In this document: positions 1-10,867 of the stretch, in pieces
How the letters are laid out: each line of letters opens with the position of its first letter
Numbering within the stretch: position 1 is the stretch's first letter
Assembly (NCBI GenBank): GCA_019136325.1
Contig: JAGVUJ010000094.1
Coordinates: forward strand, 1-28,644
Reading direction: 5' to 3'
DNA length: 28,644 nucleotides
From: Deltaproteobacteria bacterium
GTDB lineage: Bacteria; Desulfobacterota; Syntrophia; Syntrophales; Smithellaceae
Program-made: the position numbers and the translations under genes
The notes under the pieces: model-generated
What the model saw: the letters and a program-made list of their open reading frames with translations, nothing else
Told to the model about the DNA's origin: nothing
Databases searched by the model: none

Positions 1-114
1 CGGACCGCCGCATTCCCTGCACTTCCGGAACACCTGCTCGCATTGCGGGCAGGTGTTGTCAGGGAAATATTTTGGGAATCTATATCTGCAAATTGCACAT
101 TCTTTAACTGCCAT
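1..114 (-). CDS. Small zinc-ribbon protein, 3' end beyond the window
   Basis: Thirty-eight codons are visible, starting at an ATG at 112-114 and running off the left edge. The translation begins MAVKECAICRYRFPKYF and carries two CxxC pairs (C6/C9 and C22/C25), followed by a third at C33/C36. This is the pattern of a small zinc-binding ribbon. A Shine-Dalgarno GAGG lies at 122-125, 7 nt upstream of the ATG, which supports the start. It is divergent from the 94-aa gene/ligA unit. Treble-clef and zinc-ribbon proteins of this type are common and functionally diverse, so no specific role can be given. Only the N-terminal part is present; the remainder could be a short tail or a further domain. The cysteine pattern and RBS are seen; the zinc binding is inferred. 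Confidence 0.7.
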   Translation of the reverse strand, partial: MAVKECAICRYRFPKYFPDNTCPQCEQVFRKCRECGGP

Positions 115-156
115 TTCAAAGCCTCATTAAACTTTAATTTACCACTCATCTACGGG

Positions 157-162
157 TATAAT
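157..162 (+). promoter_or_regulatory. Possible -10 element upstream of the 94-aa gene/ligA unit
   Basis: A perfect TATAAT occurs at 157-162, in the gap between divergent genes. The sequence 17 bases upstream (134-139, ttaatt) matches the -35 consensus poorly, so the element is only tentative. It would leave a leader of roughly 110 bases before the ATG at 281. Confidence 0.25.
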
Positions 163-280
163 TTTTTCACAAATTTGCAGAACCGGAAATGGATTATTGG
201 ATTTACAATAGACATTCAAACGAAAAAAAATAAGAGCTTTTGATTTGACTTTATGGCCCGGTATCGTTAATATTTTCAAC

Positions 281-2571
<2,291 letters not shown>

Positions 2572-2573
2572 CA

Positions 2574-2846
2574 TTGAAACGTTTACACGTTCATGTCCGG
2601 GGCAGAGTTCAGGGAGTCTTTTTCCGGGCCGTCACTCAGGAAACGGCCAGAGGATTGAATCTGACCGGCTGGGTGCGCAACCGGCCCGATGGAAGCGTAG
2701 AAGCCGTCTTTGAAGGTGAAGACGACCATGTGGACAAAATGCTGGCGTGGTGTCATCAGGGCCCGCCAACCGCGCGCGTTGAAGAAGTCCTGGTTCTAGA
2801 AGAGCCCTACGCCGGCTTATTCCAGACGTTCGATATTCAATACTGA
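2574..2846 (+). CDS. acyP: Acylphosphatase
   Basis: This 90-residue protein hydrolyses the carboxyl-phosphate bond of acylphosphates in the cytoplasm. The signature GRVQGVFFR (residues 10-18) contains the phosphate-binding arginine R18. The catalytic asparagine is N36 in [12 protein letters not shown], and both active-site residues are present. The length is typical for the family. The start is TTG at 2574, 2 nt after the ligA stop, with an AGG-type Shine-Dalgarno (aggcagg) lying inside the end of ligA. No ATG gives a full-length domain, so the TTG is well supported. The gene is last in the plus-strand run and converges on the giant kinase gene at 2942. Confidence 0.93.
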   Translation: MKRLHVHVRGRVQGVFFRAVTQETARGLNLTGWVRNRPDGSVEAVFEGEDDHVDKMLAWCHQGPPTARVEEVLVLEEPYAGLFQTFDIQY

Positions 2847-2941
2847 AAAGATCCTTTGATAGGCTAGCCCTGGCGAATTGCTTAAAGCCGATGAAAGCAG
2901 GCACGTAGGGCTGACATCGCATCCCGCGTGACCCGCATCGC

Positions 2942-5900
2942 TTATTGAAGATGAATCGCGTTTTTCTTTTCGAACAAACTGACGCAGTTTTTGCCCATGT
3001 GTTTTGAAGCATAGAGTGCGGCATCCGCCGCGCGAATGAGCTCTTCCTTCTGTTCGGAATGATCGGGATAGGTGGAAACACCCAGGCTGATCGTGACATG
3101 CAATTTTTGATTTTCATAAGGTATTTCGATTTCCGCAACGCTCGCCCGTATTCTCTCGGCTAAAACCATGGCCTGTTTTGAATCCGTTTCCGGCAGAATA
3201 ATGACAAATTCTTCACCGCCGTAACGGGCGGCAACATCCTCCGAACGTGATGTTCTCCTCGCCGCCGCGGCGACATCTTTCAATACTCTGTCGCCCAATT
3301 GATGTCCATACGTGTCATTGAAAGACTTGAAATTGTCAATATCCATCATCACGAGTGAAAATTTTCTGTTCTGACGACGCGACCGTTTCATTTCCTGATC
3401 GAGCAAAAGCTGGAAATAACGATGGACATACAGCTTGGTCATCCCGTCGGTTGTAGCCAGTTCAAAGAGTCTGGCGTTTTCGATCGATATGGCAGCCTGT
3501 ACGGAAAAACTTCGGAGGATTTCCAGACGTTCCGGCGTAAAAGCATTTTCCGTAAGATTGTTTTCCATATAAAGGATACCGGATATTTTGCCCTTGCTCA
3601 TAATCGGTGTGCACAGAATGGATTTGCAGCGAAGCCGCATAATGTAAGGATCGCTGGTGAAAAGCCCTTCTTTCACGGCATTGCCCAGAACAATGTCTTC
3701 ACCGCTGTGATAAACGTAATTGACGATGGAACGGCAGATATCTCCGCAATCTTTCAGAGGCAGGGATTGCATTACCTGGATCTCTCCTTTGTCCGTATCC
3801 TCACTGGCTTCAATAGTAAGCTCGCCGTCGGATTCCAGAATCAAATAACCGCGCTGCGCTCCGGCATTCGTTATGGATTCATGCATGATTTTCTGCAAAA
3901 GACGGTCCAGCATGATTTCACTGGCGATGATCTGAGAAACTCTCATCGCGGTGGACAGATCAAGCATTTTTGTGCTGCTCGTTGTTTCCGTTGAGCCGCT
4001 GATGGTCATCGATCCCGAAGGACCGCTCACGGTAATGGTCCCGGTGCCCAATTTCTTTTGTTCCGGAGGAATGAGCGACGGGTATTTTTCCTCAAGGTCT
4101 CTGGCTTTCTCCGAAGCCCCCCAGGACAAATAGCATTGATGCGCTTTTTGCATGAAAAAGCCCGCTTCATCCCGGCAGGAATAATCGAGATACAGCAGCG
4201 CGAGCCGTTCGCAGGCAATAGCCTCTTCCTGCTTATATGCGTTTTCCCTGGCGCCCGCGATAGCCTTGTGATAAAGCTGCTGCGCTTCACGGAAACGCCC
4301 TTTGTTTTTCATCATTTCCGCCGCCACAAGGTCATACTTGTGCTGGAAATTTTCCGGACAGGCTTTTGCCCACATCAGCATCTTCACCTGATTGGCCCGG
4401 AGGGATATTAAATATTTTACCTTTTCCATCGGATCGGCTTCGGGATAAGATGCCGTCATGGTCAATGACGAATACAGATAGAATTCGGGTATGTGGAGAT
4501 TGCCCAGAGCTGTCTTCTTTTGAACAATTCTTCGCATATCGGGAAGAAGATCTCTGCACACCGAATAATTGCCAAACAGATAATTGATTCTCAGCTGGAC
4601 CAGCGAGAAGTAGAAAGTGCCCAGCATATTATTCTCATTCTTATAATAATTGGCCTGTTCTTCCGCATCAAAGCCATCGCCGTTTAAACAGCCCCGGCTC
4701 TCGGTCAACCCTTTCAGACACAGGCACATGCGCGTATTTTCCATGTAATTGCGCGCGATAAAAGGATCCTTGCCGCCAAGCTGGAAGTCCTTATATTTTC
4801 CGTACTCTTCCAGAATATCATCAAGATTATCACCCAGCATGATCCGTGTCATGCCGATCAGATTGACATTATGCCCGCTGAAAATGAGATCGCCGTTTTC
4901 AATTCCGTTCTTATAAGCGTTTCTGAAATAATCAAGGTCATTGCGGGCATGTTTCTTCCAGTGCTGAATAAACATCGGGAAGGCAAATTCTATCCGGCAT
5001 CTGTTCTTCGTATCGGCAATTTTCTCATTGGTTTTTAAGGCTGCCAGCCCAAATCGGTAACCGTGCTGATAAAATCCCAGCGATGATCCCACAATGGATC
5101 CCAGGGCGATATAGGCAAACGGTGAATATTCGAAATTGATCTCATAGTCCAGCAGCCTGTAAACACCGTTGATGGCGATAAAAGCAAATAAGTTGGGATT
5201 GGCGTAAAATGCCACGGTTCCGGTATGAATGGCCAGATACGCGTACGAAAGCATCTCCCACAGCGTGACTTCCGGAGACGCCAATGATTTTCCGGGATGC
5301 AATTTCACATATTCGGCAGCCATCTGCTTTGCTTCATCCAGTGTATTGGGCATGGAGATGTATTGCAGATCAATCAAATCTTCTATTTTTCGACGGCCAA
5401 ACTTCAGTCTGAGTTTCAGTAGTTCCCAGCCCACCCGCGCATCGCTGACTTTTTCCGGCAGATGGACGCCAAGCATTTTCATGCCTTCCATGCCGACGCG
5501 CAGCGCCGCTTCATAGTTTCCCTGCGTTGTATATAAAATGATCATCAGGGTATGAACATTGGCCCGGTCAATGTTCGATCTCACATGACTAACAACCGCA
5601 TCAAATATTTTTTCGGCCTCGCTGAAATTCAAATTGAGATATTCGCATTCAATGGCCTCCCGGTATATGGCATAGGTAAGATCGTAATGACTTTTCCAGG
5701 AATATTCGGGCAAAAGCCCCATCGCCGTTTTTAAATAAAATGAAGCAGAGGCGTATGCCGTAGATTTTTTCGATTTCTGCGCAGCCTGCAAATTAAGCCT
5801 GGCCAGCATAAGTTCCTCATCCGTTCCGCTGACAAGCTTGATTCCCCTGTTGAGCTGATCGACAATATAAAATATTTTGTCATGAAGATTTCTGTCTCCG

Positions 5901-7990
5901 GTTTTCTTAAGAACATTGCTGCCGATGCGGTAATGCATGGCTTCCTTTTCCGCTTCAGGAATCATGGAATATGCCGCTTCCTGGATCCGGTCATGAAGGA
6001 ATTTATACATGTTCCCGTGAAGACTGATCATATCCTCCTGGATCGCGGACGTCAGATCAGACAGGGTTTCTTCTATGGATTTTCCGGAAACAACCGATAA
6101 TAGCTCCAAATCAAATCTGTTGCCGATGCAGGCGCAGATTTTTAATATTTCCTGCGTATTCTTCGGGAAATGAGATATTTTGTCCGCCATGAATTCAATC
6201 ACGTTCTCGGTCACCTGCATCTGGCGTATTTTGTCGATATTCCATTCCCAGCCGGTGGAAGGATTCAGTTGCAGCAGATGATTATCGTAAACATTTTTCA
6301 GGAACTGAATGACAAAAAAAGGATTGCCGGCCGTTTTCTTGTTAATGAGTTCGGCCAGCGGCATGGATCTTTCAGTGTCGCACAACAGCACATTCATAAT
6401 GATCATATTGATGCTGTTAACGTTCAGAGGCCCCAGAGTAATGCTGTTTATTTTTCTGCCCTTTTTGCGAATTTTGTCCAGCGCAAGCGTCAGCGGATGC
6501 GCATCGTTTGTTTCATTATCGCGGTAAGCTCCGATTAAAAACAGGTAGCTCGTTTCATACGTGGTCATCAGGTTTTCCAGTAATTTTAAACTGGCCTGAT
6601 CCGCCCACTGGAGATCGTCCAGAAAAAGAGTCAGCGGGTGTTCTTCCGATGTAAAAACGTTGATAAAATTCTGAAAGACCAGGTTGAACCTGTTCATGGA
6701 TTCTTCCGGACCCAGCGCAGGCAATTCAGGCTGCTTGTGAATAACCATCTCCAGTTCCGGAATGACATCCGTGATGACTTTGCCGTTGGGCCCCAAAGCG
6801 TCAATAAGTTTTTCCCTCCAGCCCTGAATCTTTTCTTCACTTTCAGAGATGATCTGCCGGATGAGCCCTTGAAAAGACTGAATGATCGCGCTGTAAGGAA
6901 CATCCTTTCGGAACTGGTCATACTTACCGAAAATAAAATATCCCTTTTTGGCAATAATCGGTTTGTAAATTTCATTGACCAGCGCCGACTTGCCTATGCC
7001 CGGCTGGCCGGTTACCAGCATCATCTCGCTCAGGCCCTTGCAGGTTCTCTCAAAGCACCTCATCAATTCAATCCGTTCGTTATCACGATCCACCAGGGTA
7101 CGCGGAATATTAAAACGGATGGAAACATCCTTTGTGGCTATCGGAAAATCGTCGACCCTTCCCTTTTGATTCAGTTGATTCAGGCACTCATCAATATCCG
7201 CCATGAGTCCCAGACAATTCTGATACCTCTCTTCGGGATTTTTTGACAGCATCCTTAAAATAATGGCGGATAATACCGGCGGGATAGAAGGATTAAGATG
7301 ATCCGGCGGCAAAGGCTGTCGCGCAATATGTGAATGGATCAGTTCCATGGGATCTTTGGATTTAAAAGGAACCTCGCCGGTCAGCATTTCATAAATAGTC
7401 GCTCCCAGAGAATAGATATCCGTCCGGTAATCCACGCCGCGGTTCATCCGGCCCGTTTGCTCCGGCGACATGTAGGACAGGGTTCCTTCGATCACGTCCG
7501 GATTGTACAGTTCGTCATTCGCGTGAGTCAGTACGGCGGAAATGCCGAAGTCGGCGATCTTGACTTCGCCCTTTTCCGGATTAATTAAAATATTATCGGG
7601 TTTGATATCCAGATGAATAATGTTGCTCTTGTGAATTAATCCCAGCGTCTCGGATACTTTGGATGAAATCCGCAATAATGATTTTAAGTTGAGCTCCTTT
7701 TTTCTTAACGCATCCTTCAGCGAAAGGCCGCCGAAATCCTCTTCGATAATGGCGTATTTGTTGTCATATTCCACCAGATCGAATATTTTTATAATGTTAT
7801 CGATATCAAGATTTTTAACAAGACTATATTCCTGTTTGAAACGTGCAATTTCCGACGATGTCGGATTGGTGGTTTTTAGAAGTTTAATAATCAGGGGTTG
7901 ATCTTCCGTCTCTTTGTGGCCGCGGAAAATGACAGAATTTCTGGTTTCGTATATTTTTTCACTCAGGATATAATTAGCAAATTTTTCCAT
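2942..7990 (-). CDS. Giant HstK-type Ser/Thr kinase - AAA ATPase - GAF - GGDEF sensor protein
   Basis: This 1682-residue cytoplasmic signalling protein has these domains in order. A Ser/Thr kinase spans 1-275, with ATP lysine K36, helix-C glutamate E54, HLDIKPDN (catalytic D128) and DFG (D147). The glycine-rich loop lacks GxGxxG, as I recall for HstK-type kinases. An AAA_16-type ATPase follows at about 305-600, with Walker A GQPGIGKS (328-335) and a Walker B-like LFLDDLQWAD. A long helical TPR-like region covers about 640-1290, then a Gly/Ser/Thr-rich linker. A GAF domain (about 1330-1500) leads into a GGDEF domain with active-site GGEEF (1591-1595) and an inhibitory I-site RSED (1582-1585). 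It should phosphorylate proteins and make cyclic di-GMP in response to an unknown GAF ligand. Related cyanobacterial proteins usually end in a histidine kinase, here replaced by GGDEF. No clear Shine-Dalgarno precedes the ATG, and no membrane segment is seen. Confidence 0.93.
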   Translation of the reverse strand: MEKFANYILSEKIYETRNSVIFRGHKETEDQPLIIKLLKTTNPTSSEIARFKQEYSLVKNLDIDNIIKIFDLVEYDNKYAIIEEDFGGLSLKDALRKKELNLKSLLRISSKVSETLGLIHKSNIIHLDIKPDNILINPEKGEVKIADFGISAVLTHANDELYNPDVIEGTLSYMSPEQTGRMNRGVDYRTDIYSLGATIYEMLTGEVPFKSKDPMELIHSHIARQPLPPDHLNPSIPPVLSAIILRMLSKNPEERYQNCLGLMADIDECLNQLNQKGRVDDFPIATKDVSIRFNIPRTLVDRDNERIELMRCFERTCKGLSEMMLVTGQPGIGKSALVNEIYKPIIAKKGYFIFGKYDQFRKDVPYSAIIQSFQGLIRQIISESEEKIQGWREKLIDALGPNGKVITDVIPELEMVIHKQPELPALGPEESMNRFNLVFQNFINVFTSEEHPLTLFLDDLQWADQASLKLLENLMTTYETSYLFLIGAYRDNETNDAHPLTLALDKIRKKGRKINSITLGPLNVNSINMIIMNVLLCDTERSMPLAELINKKTAGNPFFVIQFLKNVYDNHLLQLNPSTGWEWNIDKIRQMQVTENVIEFMADKISHFPKNTQEILKICACIGNRFDLELLSVVSGKSIEETLSDLTSAIQEDMISLHGNMYKFLHDRIQEAAYSMIPEAEKEAMHYRIGSNVLKKTGDRNLHDKIFYIVDQLNRGIKLVSGTDEELMLARLNLQAAQKSKKSTAYASASFYLKTAMGLLPEYSWKSHYDLTYAIYREAIECEYLNLNFSEAEKIFDAVVSHVRSNIDRANVHTLMIILYTTQGNYEAALRVGMEGMKMLGVHLPEKVSDARVGWELLKLRLKFGRRKIEDLIDLQYISMPNTLDEAKQMAAEYVKLHPGKSLASPEVTLWEMLSYAYLAIHTGTVAFYANPNLFAFIAINGVYRLLDYEINFEYSPFAYIALGSIVGSSLGFYQHGYRFGLAALKTNEKIADTKNRCRIEFAFPMFIQHWKKHARNDLDYFRNAYKNGIENGDLIFSGHNVNLIGMTRIMLGDNLDDILEEYGKYKDFQLGGKDPFIARNYMENTRMCLCLKGLTESRGCLNGDGFDAEEQANYYKNENNMLGTFYFSLVQLRINYLFGNYSVCRDLLPDMRRIVQKKTALGNLHIPEFYLYSSLTMTASYPEADPMEKVKYLISLRANQVKMLMWAKACPENFQHKYDLVAAEMMKNKGRFREAQQLYHKAIAGARENAYKQEEAIACERLALLYLDYSCRDEAGFFMQKAHQCYLSWGASEKARDLEEKYPSLIPPEQKKLGTGTITVSGPSGSMTISGSTETTSSTKMLDLSTAMRVSQIIASEIMLDRLLQKIMHESITNAGAQRGYLILESDGELTIEASEDTDKGEIQVMQSLPLKDCGDICRSIVNYVYHSGEDIVLGNAVKEGLFTSDPYIMRLRCKSILCTPIMSKGKISGILYMENNLTENAFTPERLEILRSFSVQAAISIENARLFELATTDGMTKLYVHRYFQLLLDQEMKRSRRQNRKFSLVMMDIDNFKSFNDTYGHQLGDRVLKDVAAAARRTSRSEDVAARYGGEEFVIILPETDSKQAMVLAERIRASVAEIEIPYENQKLHVTISLGVSTYPDHSEQKEELIRAADAALYASKHMGKNCVSLFEKKNAIHLQ

Positions 7991-8004
7991 AATTTTTATA
8001 TGAA

Positions 8005-8029
8005 CATGGAATGTATCATGTCATCCATG
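8005..8029. repeat. Short inverted repeat in the leader of the giant kinase gene
   Basis: CATGGA (8005-8010) and TCCATG (8024-8029) form an imperfect inverted repeat centred about 27 bases upstream of the kinase start codon. The inner bases add partial pairing. It could be an operator or a small RNA hairpin, but arms this short also occur by chance. Confidence 0.25.
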
Positions 8030-8066
8030 CCGCATACTGATTTAAATTGACGAAATGATTAAAATA

Positions 8067-8095
8067 TTTATAACTCTTTTCTATCTTTCGAGCAA
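8067..8095 (-). promoter_or_regulatory. Candidate sigma70-type promoter of the giant kinase gene
   Basis: Read on the minus strand, TTGCTC (8090-8095) and TATAAA (8067-8072) are separated by 17 bases in the 138-base gap upstream of the kinase gene. The -10 matches consensus at 5 of 6 positions and the -35 at only 3. The predicted leader is about 70 bases. Confidence 0.35.
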
Positions 8096-8128
8096 GCGTT
8101 AAATATCATTCCACGCTGCAGGGGGAAT

Positions 8129-9199
8129 TCAGTCCACTACAGTAAATTTATACCGGGCAGTAATCCTGTATCGACCTGGACTGTACCTGTAAAATGCTCT
8201 CGCTTCATAACGTCCCGGTCGCGGCGATGTAAAAACCAGTTCGCCGTTCCCTCGTCGCGGTATGTATTGATAATCTCCGGCATCGGTATTTCTTGAGCCG
8301 ACCGGCACGATGCATATCCAATCTCTGGAATGACCCGGCGCATTGAAATAGTGCACGCGGATGCGATCACCATAGTTATACGTATCTTTATCGGTACTGA
8401 TGATTTGTTCGCTTGAAGTATTATTACCGCCTGTTTGAGCAAAACCTCTGTCCGCAGTATTTTGATCGGAACTTGTCCCATGGGTACGTCCGGATAAATA
8501 TACGTAAGCGACTGATCCGATAACCGCCATAAGAAAAACAGCAAGAAGCGGTATCAGAATTTTCATGGACAGTATGCTTTTCCAGAAATCGCTGGAAGCC
8601 TTGTCCTTGATGACATCCGGCTTGAAGATGGCCGTTTTATAACTCCAGCCATTCTCACCGGCAATGGCTTTAACAACATCTTTGAGTTTACCGTATTCAA
8701 AACCGTATGGACCTCCGAATAAAAGTTGTCCGTGAATTTTTTTGTTGACATCGATTCCCTTTTGAACCGTTTTTTCCGCAAAAGCGCCGACGGTCATGCC
8801 GACGGAACGTTCCATCATTTTTTCCCAGAAGATCAATTGTTTCATTTGCGGGTCAAGTATCGCTAAAGCGTTGTATTTTATCTTCACGCGTTGCACCGCT
8901 GATCGTGCTCCCGTTTCGGAAGAAAATTCAAATCGCCCCTGAGCGGTTTCCCGGACAGACAGGAAATCGTTCGCTAACGCCAGAAGCTGTTTGTCGATGG
9001 GTGATACATTCAAGGTTTGCGGCTTTCTTCCGTCCAGACGGGTTCCGCAACTGCTGCAAAAGACGTCTTCGGGTGTATTGGATGCTCCGCAGGAAGAACA
9101 TATTTTTACCTGAGCATCTTGTGCAAGACGCTGTCCGCAATTCGTACAAAAAATGGCATCTGGTTCCTGAACCTCTCCGCAAGCGGAACATTTTTTCAT
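8129..9199 (-). CDS. Double zinc-ribbon, single-pass membrane protein with C-terminal beta domain
   Basis: This 356-residue protein opens with two zinc ribbons (C4/C7/C18/C21 and C34/C37/C48/C51). A soluble region (about 62-200) follows, with IKYNALAILDPQMKQLIFWE and a GGPYGFEYGKLKDVV segment. A single membrane span lies at about 213-235. A Ser/Thr/Asn-rich linker leads to a C-terminal domain (about 265-356) that looks all-beta, with DWICIVPVGS and RPGRYEARAFYRY. The N-terminus is expected to be cytoplasmic and the C-terminal domain extracytoplasmic. The start is backed by GGAG 8 nt upstream of the ATG. The gene is the last of a co-directional series of zinc-ribbon and membrane genes, just upstream of the giant kinase. 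Family and function are unknown; the topology is inferred from the hydrophobic segment and flanking charges. Confidence 0.85.
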   Translation of the reverse strand: MKKCSACGEVQEPDAIFCTNCGQRLAQDAQVKICSSCGASNTPEDVFCSSCGTRLDGRKPQTLNVSPIDKQLLALANDFLSVRETAQGRFEFSSETGARSAVQRVKIKYNALAILDPQMKQLIFWEKMMERSVGMTVGAFAEKTVQKGIDVNKKIHGQLLFGGPYGFEYGKLKDVVKAIAGENGWSYKTAIFKPDVIKDKASSDFWKSILSMKILIPLLAVFLMAVIGSVAYVYLSGRTHGTSSDQNTADRGFAQTGGNNTSSEQIISTDKDTYNYGDRIRVHYFNAPGHSRDWICIVPVGSRNTDAGDYQYIPRRGNGELVFTSPRPGRYEARAFYRYSPGRYRITARYKFTVVD

Positions 9200-9320
9200 T
9201 TCATCAACTCCTCATCACCTGAATAATATTGTGTTCAATGGCATCTTCCGTATGGAAAAAGAACATTCATCTGCCGACTTATGAAACGGTTGAACAATGT
9301 ATTTTTAATATCACATCCGG

Positions 9321-10088
9321 TTATATCAACTCAAATTCAAAAGTGCTCACGACACGGATCTTTTTTACGGGTGTACTTGTCGGACTGTAGGGAGCGGATT
9401 CATCATTGCCGTCGCTGCCGAAAATCTGGATATTCCCCTGATTGGCCGAACGGATTTTACCGACACGCGCTCCGGAATCGGAGGCAAATTGCTGCGCTGT
9501 CATACGCGCATTTTTTGTCGCCTCGGCAAGAAGCTGCGGCCTTAATTCATTGAACTTTGTAATCACGTAGCGGGGATTGGCCGTTCCTTCGTCCTGACCG
9601 TCCAGAACAACGCCGGATTTCAGCAATTCCTCTGTTTCTCCTAAAGCTTTAATGACGAGACCGATATTGGGGGTTGTCACAACCAGAGAGCTGGTTACAA
9701 CGTAACGATATCGTTCGGTTGCCTGACTTTGATCATACTCCCGCGCCAATTTATCGATAGTTCGGGTCGGTTGACGGCTCATCTCCTCATCCTTAAATCC
9801 CTGTTTTTTGAGAAAGGCAATTCCGGCGTCCCTGTCGGCGCTGATTTTGGTCTGAGCGTCTTTAATATCCTCGCTCGCCCTACGGAAACGCAATATCCAG
9901 ATAGACTGATCGGCGTTGACAACTTTCTCCACAAGTCCTTTGACCGTAACGGTCCGTGTATCCGATTTAAAACGCGTGCCGCCTTTGCCGATGAAATATC
10001 CTCCGATCGCAATGCCCATTAAAAAGCATATCCCGACAATTAGCGCCGCTATAATGATAATATGATTTTCATTGCGTGTCATTTTCAC
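9321..10088 (-). CDS. Membrane-anchored SIMPL (DUF541) domain protein
   Basis: The 255-residue product has an N-terminal hydrophobic segment (about 9-33), with Lys/Arg on the cytoplasmic side, that acts as an uncleaved anchor or signal. A SIMPL/DUF541-type domain follows: RTVTVKGLVEKVVNADQSIW, a helical section around AFLKKQGF, then YRYVVTSSLVVTT. The C-terminal part (LRPQLLAEATKNARMTAQQF ... RIRVVSTFEFEL in style) is also typical. The domain should face the periplasm; the family's biochemical role is poorly defined. AGGAGG at 10093-10098 is 4 nt from a GTG at 10086-10088 and 10 nt from an in-frame ATG at 10080-10082. The start is therefore uncertain by two codons. Flanking genes carry zinc ribbons, but this one has none. 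Confidence 0.88.
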   Translation of the reverse strand: MKMTRNENHIIIIAALIVGICFLMGIAIGGYFIGKGGTRFKSDTRTVTVKGLVEKVVNADQSIWILRFRRASEDIKDAQTKISADRDAGIAFLKKQGFKDEEMSRQPTRTIDKLAREYDQSQATERYRYVVTSSLVVTTPNIGLVIKALGETEELLKSGVVLDGQDEGTANPRYVITKFNELRPQLLAEATKNARMTAQQFASDSGARVGKIRSANQGNIQIFGSDGNDESAPYSPTSTPVKKIRVVSTFEFELI

Positions 10089-10150
10089 GATACCTCCTGA
10101 TACGACATTTGTTAAAACGATTTAACTTGGTTTGTTATGACGCGTAGATG

Positions 10151-10177
10151 ATCATAGCATTATTTCTTTAAAAACAA
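10151..10177 (-). promoter_or_regulatory. Candidate extended -10 promoter for the SIMPL-domain gene
   Basis: On the minus strand, TATGAT (10151-10156) is preceded by TGC, giving an extended -10 (TGnTATGAT). TTGTTT (10172-10177) lies 15 bases further upstream, a short spacer that an extended -10 can tolerate. It sits in the 117-base gap between two genes of the zinc-ribbon series, so transcription may be renewed here. The leader would be about 60 bases. Confidence 0.4.
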
Positions 10178-10205
10178 GGGAAAATACTGGTTTTAGAAAC
10201 TTAGG

Positions 10206-10805
10206 TTACTCAATTTTAAAATGTAATGTCTCTTTGACCTTGTCATTGATGAGGATTTCAACCTTGTAATCTCCAACGACGAATCCACGGGGATTCGTCA
10301 GGCTGAAATTCAGCCACATATCCTTATCAATGATCAGATCATTCTCCGATTTAAGACTGGAACCGGAAGGGATGTGGTACCAGACGGCTGAAAACTTGGT
10401 TTTCCCCGGAATATTTTTAGCAAGGGCTGTGACGTAAATCGTGGTTGTTTTTCTTCTGGGAAATACATTCGTTTTGATCAGCGGTTCCGATGTCCGGGGA
10501 TTTATTTTGGATGCCATATAGGCTTCTGAAATATTTGCGGTGGAAAAACTGATTTCTCCGCCATTCATGACGGCCAAAATAATCACTATTAAAAAAAGAA
10601 AGGCAACAACACCAACAGCGATCAGACATCCTTTACGTCTTTTCAGAAAAGAATATGGCTGCTGATTGGCCGTAACCGGCTGCTGAGACAATGGAGAAAC
10701 CGTCTGATTGGCAGGCCCTATTGATGGTTTTGCCACCGCGGTTCCGCAAGATGAACAGAATTTTGCCCCGGATTCGATTTTCGTTCCGCAATTTGAACAA
10801 AACAT
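10206..10805 (-). CDS. Zinc-ribbon membrane protein with extracytoplasmic domain
   Basis: The product has 199 residues. An N-terminal zinc ribbon begins at the second residue (MFCSNCGTKI; C3/C6/C17/C20). A Pro/Gln-rich linker follows, then a basic stretch (KRRK, about 55-58) and one membrane span (about 60-80). The C-terminal domain of about 115 residues looks beta-rich (TTTIYVTALAKNI, DYKVEILINDKVKETLHFKI). By the positive-inside rule the ribbon is cytoplasmic and the C-terminal domain extracytoplasmic, the same plan as the 356-aa protein nearby. The last 40 residues resemble the edge strands of an Ig-like fold, but this is only an impression. AGGAGG 7 nt before the ATG is a strong ribosome binding site. 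Function unknown. Confidence 0.85.
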   Translation of the reverse strand: MFCSNCGTKIESGAKFCSSCGTAVAKPSIGPANQTVSPLSQQPVTANQQPYSFLKRRKGCLIAVGVVAFLFLIVIILAVMNGGEISFSTANISEAYMASKINPRTSEPLIKTNVFPRRKTTTIYVTALAKNIPGKTKFSAVWYHIPSGSSLKSENDLIIDKDMWLNFSLTNPRGFVVGDYKVEILINDKVKETLHFKIE

Positions 10806-10867
10806 AACGGTTCCTCCTTTCTCTGTACTGAGCGTGATGCCGGTCTGTCAATAGCAAAGTAACGATA

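Noticed and set aside
245..280. Upstream TTG start for the 94-aa gene
   Set aside because: It adds 12 residues unlike the rest of the protein and has no better ribosome binding site than the ATG at 281.
2847..2941. Possible shared terminator between acylphosphatase and the giant kinase gene
   Set aside because: Short complementary pieces (agccc/gggct) exist, but there is no compact stem and no T tract on either strand.
6638..7246. Plus-strand open frame of 202 codons inside the giant kinase gene, and others such as 3422-3994
   Set aside because: They lie opposite clearly conserved ATPase and GAF/GGDEF coding sequence, show no recognisable domain, and have no ribosome binding site; they are antisense shadows.
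10822..10851. Perfect -35 hexamer TTGACA (minus strand, 10846-10851) upstream of the 199-aa zinc-ribbon gene
   Set aside because: The best -10 at 17-18 bases is TACAGA, a poor match, and its start point would fall on the ribosome binding site, so no usable leader would remain.
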